From positions 1 to 64,000 of the forward strand of contig JAOULO010000001.1 of NCBI GenBank assembly GCA_029881995.1: DNA of 64,000 bases. Reading direction: 5' to 3'. The position numbers and the translations under genes were made by a program. The notes beneath the pieces are model-generated. The model did no database searches. It was not told the DNA's origin and worked only from the letters and a program-made list of their open reading frames with translations. Shown in pieces: positions 16,876 to 25,049 of the stretch (position 1 is its first letter; every line of letters begins with the position of its first letter). The DNA comes from Gammaproteobacteria bacterium (lineage in GTDB: Bacteria > Pseudomonadota > Gammaproteobacteria > UBA6429 > Thiohalophilaceae).

Positions 16876-18179
16876 TACCCCTGGGTGTAGAGGTGGGCGC
16901 GAGACCAGGGGAGATCATTACGCCTTGCCCTGGTAAACACGATCTGGAACAACTGCAATTCACTCATATTGAACGCCGCAATAGAACCCACCAGATATAA
17001 ACGCCACGCCCGAACAAAGGCCTCATCAAAATCTTCACGGATGGCATCAAGATTTTCCTCATAGCGTTGCCACCAGTGTTCCAGCGTTTTGGAATAATGC
17101 AGGCGCAGGTTTTCCACATCCTGAATAGCAAAATCAAATGGTTCAAAAATGTCCATCATCTCTTTAATTGAGGGAGGGTAGGCCCCAGGGAAAATTCTTT
17201 TCTCAATCCAGGCATTCATCGGCATACTAAAGTTTCGACCAATGGAGTGGACAAGGCCTCTACCATCGGGTTTCAAGCAACGGTCAACGACCTTGCCAAG
17301 ATCTTTGTAGCGATTATTTCCTACATGCTCAAGCATGCCGACAGAAACAAACACATCAAACTCACCTTTTATATTGCGGTAGTCGTCTTCAATATATTCA
17401 ACCTTATCGGCCAGCCCTTCCTGTAAGGCTTTTGATCGTGCGAATACAATCTGTTCATGGGATATGTTATAGGCCTTGACGTTAACCCCATAGTGTTTTG
17501 CCATAAAGCGTGCCAGGCCACCCCAGCCGCACCCCGCTTCAACCACGGTATCACCGGGCTTAAGCTGCAGCTTCCGACAGACATGATGTAATTTGGCTAT
17601 CTGAGCATCTTCAATGCTCATATCCGGATCAGGGAAATAAGCACAGGTGTACTGAATCGCCTCCTTATCCAGCCAGAGTTCATAAAACTTGTTACCAATG
17701 TCATAGTGGTGGTGAATATTATTTTTCGAACCACTTAGTGAATTGACTCGTGGCCGATTCATCCAGGCCTTGACTATTTTATTAAACAGATTATTGGGAA
17801 GGTTGCGGCCCATAAAATCATAGGCAATTTCAAGAAACTGCAGAAGATCACCTTCCACTTCAAGTCGCCCTGTACTGTAAAGATCACCGAAATGAAGTTC
17901 CGGATCCATCAACAGCCAGTACAATGCCCCTCGGTCCTTAAATTTTAAATGCCCGACAGGTAATAGCTCTGTCTGATGCATATACTCAACACCATCCCAC
18001 AGGGATGCAACAAAAGGGGGATGCCCAATCAGTGCTGACATTTTGCGAAGTAACCAGCGATCAAACGCCGTCACGCGCTGAGGTTTTGTTGGTGCCTTGG
18101 CGATAACACCAAGTTTATTTTTATCGGATAGGCTTACTTGCTGGGTTGTTTCAGTCTGTTGTTGATTTTGTTGCGGCAT
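16875..18179 (-). CDS. cfa: cyclopropane-fatty-acyl-phospholipid synthase-like methyltransferase
   Basis: A 434-residue SAM-dependent lipid methyltransferase. The N-terminal lipid-binding region (about 45-150) is followed by the family's signature 'HHYDIGNKFYELWLD', then 'YTCAYF' and the SAM motif 'VEAGCGWGGLARFMA' near residue 212. 'VGMLEHVG' is the conserved catalytic loop region. Classical Cfa adds a methylene bridge to unsaturated acyl chains of phospholipids. Coupling to an FAD oxidoreductase raises the alternative that the product is a methyl-branched or otherwise reduced chain. A Gln-rich extension of about 30 residues precedes the domain. Confidence 0.85.
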   Translation of the reverse strand: MPQQNQQQTETTQQVSLSDKNKLGVIAKAPTKPQRVTAFDRWLLRKMSALIGHPPFVASLWDGVEYMHQTELLPVGHLKFKDRGALYWLLMDPELHFGDLYSTGRLEVEGDLLQFLEIAYDFMGRNLPNNLFNKIVKAWMNRPRVNSLSGSKNNIHHHYDIGNKFYELWLDKEAIQYTCAYFPDPDMSIEDAQIAKLHHVCRKLQLKPGDTVVEAGCGWGGLARFMAKHYGVNVKAYNISHEQIVFARSKALQEGLADKVEYIEDDYRNIKGEFDVFVSVGMLEHVGNNRYKDLGKVVDRCLKPDGRGLVHSIGRNFSMPMNAWIEKRIFPGAYPPSIKEMMDIFEPFDFAIQDVENLRLHYSKTLEHWWQRYEENLDAIREDFDEAFVRAWRLYLVGSIAAFNMSELQLFQIVFTRARRNDLPWSRAHLYTQG

Positions 18180-18346
18180 GATTACCCTCGATCAATCCAA
18201 TTTAATTTTAGACAAAAGGTATGGGACAATCCTACTGGAAAATAATGTGACCACAAGGCCTTAATTGTGATTTTCCTGCCCCTGACTTAGACCTAATTAT
18301 AGTGCAATAATCAGAATGTCATCTTTTTACAGGATTTTTTTATAAA

Positions 18347-19534
18347 TCAGTACCATAGTGAAATATATAACTGCATCACATTTGCGGTAAATTCATATAA
18401 AGGCTCATTACCAACAAGGGTATCGTCATTTAAAGAGACTCGGGCATCTCGGAAGTCTTCATATTCAAATTTAATGTAATCATAGGCTATATTGGCGCTG
18501 GCCTTATCGAATATCCACCAGCCATTTTTGGCAAATTCGTAACTGATGGATGCCCCCAAGGTTGTGCTGTTGAAGGTACTAAGTTCCTTATCCCTGGCTC
18601 TAAAATCCAACACCTGGGTACTTTGCTCCGCATGTAAATCACTGTAAAAATCAGCGTGAGTTTGTGAATACAGGCGATAGCGTAATTCCAGTATCAGATA
18701 CTCACCGAAGGGGTGGGTATAGCCGACTTCCGAGTCATTGGCTTCGATTCCCCAGTCATCGGCAAAGACTCTCTGCTTATAATGAATAGCGGCTCGATAA
18801 GGCAGAAAATAATTCATCTTGATAGAAGCGGCTCGACTGGTTCTTGTGGCGGGATAAACTTCAGTTCTATATTGATCACCACTGCCCGAGACAAAACGAT
18901 ATTGTCGGTAAGGGTTGTTAAGGTAACCCTCATCCGTAATGGTTTCAAAATTGGCGGACAATACAAAATTTTTACTCAGAATCTGGGATAGACCTATACT
19001 ATAACTTTGTCGAATAGCCTCTTCATGAAAACCAGATTCACGTGTTCGAACACCACCGACATACTGTGTCCTAAAAATATCATCCTTTCCTTTAGCATAC
19101 CCCATAGTGATAGTAGTCAAGTCACCAAACATATCGGTGCTAATACCAAAATTATATGAACTTGCCTCATAATCATTCTCATCACTGTTTGTCATACCAA
19201 GACTCATGATGGTCTTACCATGTAATATGTCCATACCTACAGACTGTTCGACACGCTCCTCACTGTAACGACTGGCACCAAGAACCTGTACATCAATCGA
19301 AGCACTGCTGATGTTGTCGACATAATGATTGGCATAAACCGAAAAGGTCTTATCATCGCCTTTTCGAACAAGGATAGAAGGTCCAGTAATATCTATTCCG
19401 CCACCCTGATAAGAATGAGATAAAATATCGGCCCTATCCTCAGGCAATACCGCAGCACTGACGGAAAAACTCATCAGTAACAACCAAATATAAAAGCAAC
19501 AAGTTGTAAACCTAGTTACAGCCACAGCCACCAC
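18347..19534 (-). CDS. DUF3570 outer-membrane beta-barrel-like protein
   Basis: About 395 residues with a signal peptide ending 'SFSVSA'. The remainder alternates short polar/aromatic strands ('ASIKMNYFLPYRAAIHYKQR', 'YLILELRYRLYS', 'LGASISYEF') and ends 'MQLYISLWY', as expected of an outer-membrane barrel. The opening 'DRADILSHSYQGGGIDITGP' and 'VLVRKG'-type segment mark DUF3570. The open frame continues to 19582, but GTG 19534 has GAAGG eight bases upstream and gives a normal signal peptide. It overlaps the end of the DUF4266 gene by 23 bases, indicating translational coupling. DUF3570 is commonly encoded beside DUF4266, TlpA-type thioredoxins and ApbE; all four occur in this window. Confidence 0.82.
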   Translation of the reverse strand: MVAVAVTRFTTCCFYIWLLLMSFSVSAAVLPEDRADILSHSYQGGGIDITGPSILVRKGDDKTFSVYANHYVDNISSASIDVQVLGASRYSEERVEQSVGMDILHGKTIMSLGMTNSDENDYEASSYNFGISTDMFGDLTTITMGYAKGKDDIFRTQYVGGVRTRESGFHEEAIRQSYSIGLSQILSKNFVLSANFETITDEGYLNNPYRQYRFVSGSGDQYRTEVYPATRTSRAASIKMNYFLPYRAAIHYKQRVFADDWGIEANDSEVGYTHPFGEYLILELRYRLYSQTHADFYSDLHAEQSTQVLDFRARDKELSTFNSTTLGASISYEFAKNGWWIFDKASANIAYDYIKFEYEDFRDARVSLNDDTLVGNEPLYEFTANVMQLYISLWY

Positions 19535-19727
19535 CCTGACTACCTTCACCACCACGAGCCCCTTCACGGGCTTCATAAACATGTTTACGATAGGAGGATG
19601 ATATAGGGTCGCGAGAAAAACTCATAATGGGATCAGCCAGATTAGCCCTTTCGTAAGGCTGTACCCACGGCTCAACCGCACACGCAGAAAGCAAAACCAA
19701 AAGCTGAACCATCAATATCTTTTTCAT
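19512..19727 (-). CDS. DUF4266 mini-lipoprotein with Gly/Cys tail
   Basis: A 71-residue lipoprotein. The lipobox 'LLSAC' places the acylated cysteine at residue 16. A short conserved body 'EPWVQPYERANLADPIM' and 'YRKHVYEAREGARGG' is followed by a terminal 'GGGCGCN'. That ending and body identify DUF4266. Two cysteines in a glycine-rich end suggest metal, haem or thiol chemistry, and the neighbouring TlpA thioredoxin (two bases upstream) would be a natural partner. No function is established. The gene overlaps DUF3570 by 23 bases. Confidence 0.85.
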   Translation of the reverse strand: MKKILMVQLLVLLSACAVEPWVQPYERANLADPIMSFSRDPISSSYRKHVYEAREGARGGEGSQGGGCGCN

Positions 19728-19729
19728 AC

Positions 19730-20242
19730 TTATTCTCGAATCAGCGCCCGAACCTGTTTCTGGTAATCTTTTTCATAACCGGGCTTGTAGCCTTTATGTA
19801 AATAACGAAGACGACCATCCCGATCAATAATCACGGTAGTAGGCATGGCTGCGACCTTATACAACTTGCTGACCTTATTCTTGTTGTCATACAGGATTGG
19901 AAAACTCACTTTAATACTTTTAAGCAGTGTTGCAGCCTTGCTGGAGTCTTCTTCAACATTGACCCCCAGCAATGTAAACCCTAGAGGCTTATACTTTTTA
20001 TACAGGTCTTCAAGTAAAGGCATTTCCTGACGACAGGGGGCACACCATGATGCCCAGAAATTGATCATGACGACCTGGCCACGAAATTCACTGAGTTTCA
20101 GATTCTTGCCACTCATACTTTTTAAAGTGAAGTCGGGAGCTTTACCACTAAGCTGAGCAGCCTGCAGACTGCTTATGTGACTGCTCGATACAATAATGGC
20201 TAAACATAACCCAATAAAACTTTTCACATTAGTCGTTCTCAT
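19730..20242 (-). CDS. TlpA-family thiol:disulfide oxidoreductase
   Basis: A 170-residue exported thioredoxin-fold protein. The signal peptide ends near residue 29. 'APDFTLKSMSGKNLKLSEFRG' spans the family start, the redox motif is 'WCAPC' (cysteines 67 and 70), and the cis-proline loop is 'AAMPTTVIID'. It probably reduces disulfides of an exported partner, such as the cysteines of the adjacent DUF4266 lipoprotein or apocytochrome CxxCH sites in the haem proteins of the same cluster. It lies between the barrel gene (11 bases) and DUF4266 (2 bases) and is co-transcribed with them. Confidence 0.9.
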   Translation of the reverse strand: MRTTNVKSFIGLCLAIIVSSSHISSLQAAQLSGKAPDFTLKSMSGKNLKLSEFRGQVVMINFWASWCAPCRQEMPLLEDLYKKYKPLGFTLLGVNVEEDSSKAATLLKSIKVSFPILYDNKNKVSKLYKVAAMPTTVIIDRDGRLRYLHKGYKPGYEKDYQKQVRALIRE

Positions 20243-20253
20243 GCTGCTTTCTC

Positions 20254-20913
20254 CTAGAAAAATATCGCCATCCCAATAGTAAATTCAAGATTATTAACTT
20301 TTCTCTCCCGAGCAAAGTAATCGTGCTGGAAGGTATGATTACGCATATCAATATGAACGGATAACCAGTCTGCACCGATAAAGCGATAGCCCACCCCGTA
20401 TACAAAAGTTGAGTGCTCATCACCACCGAATTCAGTAATTCCGGATCCTACTGTCAAATAGAGATCGGTATTAAAAGCCATATCGTTCCCCCAGAAGACT
20501 TCTCCTGGTAACAGGTTATAACCCAGCATAATATTGTAATAGGTTAAATCACGATCACTTTGGGTAAAAATATCACTACCACTGTACTCTTCCTGACTTG
20601 ACTTGCTGGTTGTTGTCTTACCCATAGTGGACATCAGAAAGACATCTTCTGTCAGATGAAAGGCCAGTAAAATTCCCTGTACACTATTGGCACCAAAATC
20701 TTCTACGCTCATGGTGCCGGTATAATAGCCAATCTCAAATGTTTCACTGTCAATTCCTGCTATTCTGACATCTTTACGTTGAACTTCTGGCTTGAAAACC
20801 TGTTCTTCAGCCTTCATAGGTTCAACTGCACAGGTTTGTGTTATAAACACCATGCAGATAGCCAGGGTTACAATGAACTGACCTAGAAAAAACTGCCGAC
20901 GCCCACAGTCCAT
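20254..20913 (-). CDS. outer-membrane beta-barrel protein (myxobacterial-type OMP domain)
   Basis: A 219-residue protein with an N-terminal hydrophobic export segment (about 10-30) and a barrel ending 'LEFTIGMAIFF', with the C-terminal aromatic residue typical of BAM substrates. Strands such as 'YYNIMLGYNLLPGEVF', 'TDLYLTVGSGITEFGG' and 'FVYGVGYRFIGADWLSVHID' match the small barrel domain seen in Myxococcus-type outer-membrane proteins, including Glt/Nfs barrels. The frame overlaps the end of the upstream SH3-barrel gene by 31 bases. It may form an outer-membrane complex with that protein. Start not certain, because no good ribosome binding site precedes 20913. Confidence 0.75.
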   Translation of the reverse strand: MDCGRRQFFLGQFIVTLAICMVFITQTCAVEPMKAEEQVFKPEVQRKDVRIAGIDSETFEIGYYTGTMSVEDFGANSVQGILLAFHLTEDVFLMSTMGKTTTSKSSQEEYSGSDIFTQSDRDLTYYNIMLGYNLLPGEVFWGNDMAFNTDLYLTVGSGITEFGGDEHSTFVYGVGYRFIGADWLSVHIDMRNHTFQHDYFARERKVNNLEFTIGMAIFF

Positions 20914-21620
20914 ATCGATATTTCCTCATTATCATTACTACTGGAAAAAATAACATAATCTTTATATTCAGCACGCATAAAAAAACTTCGTGACAAATAA
21001 ATGCGCACTCCTACACCAACATGTGAAGTATTATCTTCCTGATCTTTCTGCCTGACCAGCGATGAACGGGTTCTAGTCTTAATGGTACCGGTTCCCAGGC
21101 TGAAAAACGGTGATACACGCCACTCGGGAAAAGGCTGAGCAAGTAATTTGATATCAATAAGTGTACTTACCGACAGGCTACCTATCATTTGGGATAGTGA
21201 AAATTCGGTAGAGATAACAGGATTCAGTGCATAGGCACCATAAACATTAAATACATCGGCCCCCTCTGCGCTTCCCCACTGGGTGCCAACCTCCCAGTTA
21301 CGCTTAAAAAAATCATCCTGAGTATAGCCAGGCAGTACAAACTTCTCCCCATCGGGCGTCACCGTTTTAATTAATTCCCGCCGGTGTACCCAACCTTCCT
21401 GTCCTTTATCTGTTTTAACCTTAAACCAGCTTGTCTGTTGTTTTAAGACACTTATCCAGTTACCCCGGGGTAGATCGTGAAAGATTGGGTAGCCTTTTCC
21501 AGGGCCAGTGTGGATACTTATGAAAGGTTCAATCACCTTAACTTTCTGAACTGGTTCACTCCCAGTGGCTGGCTGAATCCAGCAAAATACAAAAGTTAAT
21601 AATAATATTCTGAATCTCAT
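20883..21620 (-). CDS. exported bacterial SH3 domain plus outer-membrane barrel
   Basis: About 245 residues. The signal peptide is followed by an SH3b-like domain (about 27-90) with 'ISIHTGPGKGYPIFHDLPRG' and 'WFKVKTDKGQEGWVHRREL'. A barrel domain (about 110-245) ends 'ISIWTVGVGSFF'. SH3b domains often bind peptidoglycan or peptides, so this protein could link the cell wall to the outer membrane. ATG 21620 has AGGTG eight bases upstream and is preferred over GTG 21641. It overlaps the next barrel gene by 31 bases. Confidence 0.78.
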   Translation of the reverse strand: MRFRILLLTFVFCWIQPATGSEPVQKVKVIEPFISIHTGPGKGYPIFHDLPRGNWISVLKQQTSWFKVKTDKGQEGWVHRRELIKTVTPDGEKFVLPGYTQDDFFKRNWEVGTQWGSAEGADVFNVYGAYALNPVISTEFSLSQMIGSLSVSTLIDIKLLAQPFPEWRVSPFFSLGTGTIKTRTRSSLVRQKDQEDNTSHVGVGVRIYLSRSFFMRAEYKDYVIFSSSNDNEEISIWTVGVGSFF

Positions 21621-21734
21621 GACTAAGACACCTGAACACACGTCATGAGTATACAGGTTTTAACTTCTCTTGTTGTTATCTATTGCGCAGATAATCAATG
21701 TGCATATGAATCTAAAACTGGATAGCTCAAGTCA

Positions 21735-24656
21735 TTAATTTTCTGGCACCATGAAGGGGTTGTTGTAATATTGACCACCCGCATCCAGCCACTCTGAAAT
21801 TAATTTAAGCTCGGCAGGAGACAGTGCTCCTGTGTGATTAAATTTATTGTTTGGATCGACAGGTTCACCCATATCGAGTACTACAGTACTGTCCTGCTCC
21901 ATGGCATTAAAGAACCTGGTACTACTAATTGCACCGTTGGTTGATAACACGGCCTGAGGGCCCGGATCGACAGACGTAAGGATATCAATTAGCACAGGAT
22001 CAAAAATTTCCATTTCATTCTCATCCAGGATGGGATTACCTTCTTCATCTTCCCTACGCACTAATATTTCTGCCTGTACATTCTCAAGTGTCGTCCCATC
22101 AAATGACTTCTGTTGAACATCCTGGACAAACAACTCCTGATAGGACTTGAGACGATTCTGATTATCCCTAGGGTCGATCTGCAGACTTTCAGCGCTATCA
22201 TCAAGGTTAATCTGAGTACCGGTAGTTATCCCATTGACGTTGTCAGGAACAGTCGGAATTGCAGAAATCAGTGGATTGTCAGTGTATGGTTCAGGTGGAG
22301 CAACATTACCATCCTTATCCCAGGGAGCATGACAACCGTTGTTGGTGCAAGTGGCGGCAACATCATCAACGTTCTTTCGCCCGGTTTTACGCCACAGAGG
22401 GGCAATATGATCAATATAATTGATAGTTACCCGGCAATTCGATGACCAGGCAACATCGCAACCTGCAGCATAGGGTTTTAGATCACCAACGGTATAAATA
22501 TCACTATACAGATATTCAAAAGACGGTTCCTTGCTAAATACAGAGATAGTATCAAGACTGTCGATATTTTTAGTCCAGATATCCTGATAGGTCAGGTTCA
22601 GTGAAGGATTGACTCCAGGACATTTTTTACCATCACAATGTCGTATTCTTGTCTCTGCCATGGTTTCACCAACGTTGGCAATCATATCCGTTTCCATGCA
22701 TTCGTAGTTACGCTCTATCGTGGCTCCTGAGTTAATGCTGGCTACGGCTTTTTTATTTCCATGGGTAACAGTTGAATTACGTAGGTGACAACCATTGCAC
22801 TCCAGGGTTTCGCCAGACTGTACCTGTAGCCAGGTAACATGGCGTGGTGTTGTGCCATCCTGAGCACTTGCTATATTGATTCGCCTGCCCTTGCTATCCA
22901 GAATTTGAAAACTAAATGGAGTATCTGCGGGTACTGTTACCTTAACTGAACCATCAGGTTCAATCGGGGCATACCCCAGAATATCGACAAAACTGTGAAC
23001 ATTTTCATTGCTGACACCCCGGGCGATATTACGTCGGCCATTGCTCATCACCTGAGTACTTGGATTGGTTAAAGGTTTTATAATACGAAGGAAACGGGCC
23101 CTGCTACTCCCAATAACACCATAGTCAGCCATTTCCTGTGGAGATACAGGTGGTCGTTCATCCAGTGAGATATCAGCCATGTCAGTCACCGGAATATCTG
23201 AACAGGATACTGATGGTTTTCGGATCATGGCACCCAGTGCATTGAATGTCCCATCAAAATCATAAACACTTCGAATATGTAACACACCAGTCTTTCCATC
23301 GCCTTCCACCGCTTCCAGTACTGGTGGGTATGGCCTGTTCTGCGCAGCAACAACATCGGTAATCATTATGTCTTCGGTAGGATTAATAATTGGTAGCTTG
23401 GTATTGTCTCCATGATTAAGGACAAACAAGCCATAAAACGGTGGCGCTGCTTCCAGACCTTCAATTGAACCAAGCTGTGTACATGAGACATATTTCCCAT
23501 CCACTTCTACACGACACTGAGTCCAACTAACCAGACTACGGTTAGAACCATCAGTGAGTGGATATACCGAATGGTATCGACCACCCGCTGAAGGACCGAC
23601 GATGGTACTAACACTTCCCCCTGTTAAGGATTCCTGCCCATTGCCAGACAGACCTTGATTGTCTTTATTAGGTCTTCCGTAATCGACAAAATAGTTGGTA
23701 TCAATTAGCACCATGTCACCACCACCAAACGTGCCTTCGAAAGGACGGGCAATGGTAAGCAACCTGCCATCGTGATATTCCCGTGGTTGCATAAACTGGA
23801 TATCTAAAAGGTTAGTCCCAGTTTCATGGCTGTTAGATCCATACATTAACTGCAAATCAGTACCATCTGGATTGATGGAATAGAGATTGATTTCATTATT
23901 TCCGAGCCGGTTCCTGTCCCAACGGCTAAAGACAATCTTACCATCACTTCGAACGATGGGATCCATATCCCGCTTAGGGCTAAAGGTCAGTTGCTGAATA
24001 TCTGTTCCATCCGCCTCCATAACATGCAACATCAGGGCTGGAATGTCTTCCCTATCCACTTCGGTCGTGAATCCCGTTTTGCCTTCATCGGTGAGTACTT
24101 CTTTGGAACGTTGTTGTCGGGTAGAGGTAAATACAATGCGACCATCAGGTAAATAGTAGGGTGCGACATCATCACCCTTTTCTGAAAACTCATCCAGCTC
24201 AATGACTCGCCGAAGATTGCCAGTAGGAATATGGTATTCCCAGATATTCCAGGTGGGCTGATCTTCAGGGTCAGCATCTTCAATCTCAGGCTTACGCATG
24301 GCAAAAATCAATTTGGTGCCATCGTATGAGGCTTCTACATCCTTAACATCCCCCATGCTATTTACACTGGTCTCCCCATTGCCCAGATCACGGGTGATGG
24401 AGTGGGTCACATTGACTTCACCGGCCTGAGAAGAGGCATAAGCTCGAACAAACAAATCTGCCCCAGGATTAAAAGCAATATTATCCCTGGCATCGGGATA
24501 AGTAGGATTTTGTTCCTCATCGACAGGAATCGGGCGTTTAACATAGGCAATAGGAAAAGGCTCAACCAGTGGATCCTGGCCTTTACTGCCTCCCCCACAG
24601 GCGGATAACAGTATCAGCGCAACCATAACGACCAGTCGTTTGTGTATTACTTCCAT
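21735..24656 (-). CDS. HzsA-like lipoprotein with PD40 propeller and c-type haem motifs
   Basis: A 973-residue lipoprotein (lipobox 'LLSAC', then Gly-rich linker). Residues about 100-480 contain TolB/PD40-like propeller repeats ('YYLPDGRIVFTSTRQQR', 'IVRSDGKIVFSRWDRNR'). The C-terminal half resembles the middle domain of hydrazine-synthase alpha subunit-like proteins. It holds a haem-c motif 'CNGCH' near residue 619 and a looser C-x4-C-H ('CTNNGCH') near 770. 'SGAT' near residue 642 resembles the acceptor of FMN attachment by ApbE, but the preceding aspartate is missing. It is divergent from the plus-strand haem protein genes and likely works with them at the cell surface. HzsA-like proteins are widespread and need not make hydrazine. 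Confidence 0.78.
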   Translation of the reverse strand: MEVIHKRLVVMVALILLSACGGGSKGQDPLVEPFPIAYVKRPIPVDEEQNPTYPDARDNIAFNPGADLFVRAYASSQAGEVNVTHSITRDLGNGETSVNSMGDVKDVEASYDGTKLIFAMRKPEIEDADPEDQPTWNIWEYHIPTGNLRRVIELDEFSEKGDDVAPYYLPDGRIVFTSTRQQRSKEVLTDEGKTGFTTEVDREDIPALMLHVMEADGTDIQQLTFSPKRDMDPIVRSDGKIVFSRWDRNRLGNNEINLYSINPDGTDLQLMYGSNSHETGTNLLDIQFMQPREYHDGRLLTIARPFEGTFGGGDMVLIDTNYFVDYGRPNKDNQGLSGNGQESLTGGSVSTIVGPSAGGRYHSVYPLTDGSNRSLVSWTQCRVEVDGKYVSCTQLGSIEGLEAAPPFYGLFVLNHGDNTKLPIINPTEDIMITDVVAAQNRPYPPVLEAVEGDGKTGVLHIRSVYDFDGTFNALGAMIRKPSVSCSDIPVTDMADISLDERPPVSPQEMADYGVIGSSRARFLRIIKPLTNPSTQVMSNGRRNIARGVSNENVHSFVDILGYAPIEPDGSVKVTVPADTPFSFQILDSKGRRINIASAQDGTTPRHVTWLQVQSGETLECNGCHLRNSTVTHGNKKAVASINSGATIERNYECMETDMIANVGETMAETRIRHCDGKKCPGVNPSLNLTYQDIWTKNIDSLDTISVFSKEPSFEYLYSDIYTVGDLKPYAAGCDVAWSSNCRVTINYIDHIAPLWRKTGRKNVDDVAATCTNNGCHAPWDKDGNVAPPEPYTDNPLISAIPTVPDNVNGITTGTQINLDDSAESLQIDPRDNQNRLKSYQELFVQDVQQKSFDGTTLENVQAEILVRREDEEGNPILDENEMEIFDPVLIDILTSVDPGPQAVLSTNGAISSTRFFNAMEQDSTVVLDMGEPVDPNNKFNHTGALSPAELKLISEWLDAGGQYYNNPFMVPEN

Positions 24657-25049
24657 TCGATTTCCCTACTTATACCTTACATTTAACATGGCTTTATTTT
24701 ATTAAATCTTATTTTACCAGACCATTGGCCCTAGTTTTCGAAACCGTATTCACCCGATCCAAATATCATCCGTGCTTAATATCTATAACAGTTGAAATTG
24801 ATTATGGCTTCGCCACTGTACCTGATCTGTGATGGCCATCACGGGTACAAAACCACTTATCCGTAGAATATGGCCAACAGTCGGAAAAGTCTCTAACTTT
24901 AAAAGAAGCGGTAATAATTATTCGAATGCAGGTGACAAAATCGATAGAATTAACCGACAAACAGCATTTTAAGAATCAGACAGTATTTAAGATTACACAT
25001 CTTCAGAACTGTCTTTACCGAAATATAAATACAACGAGGGATCGAATAG
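24657..25049. promoter_or_regulatory. 393-base divergent control region of the redox cluster
   Basis: The gap lies between the HzsA-like gene (minus) and the DUF1585-like gene (plus). It is AT-rich on both sides and contains the large palindrome listed separately at 24817-24849. GAGGG nine bases before 25050 is the ribosome binding site of the plus-strand gene. No small gene is visible. Confidence 0.55.
24817..24849. promoter_or_regulatory. CRP-like palindromic operator
   Basis: The centre GTGATGGCCATCAC (24829-24842) is a perfect 14-base palindrome. The frame TGTGA-N6-TCACg (24828-24843) fits the CRP consensus TGTGA-N6-TCACA except for the last base. Outer arms TGTACC (24817-24822) and GGTACA (24844-24849) are also inverted copies. 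It sits 172 bases before the minus-strand gene and about 200 before the plus-strand gene. Confidence 0.55.
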
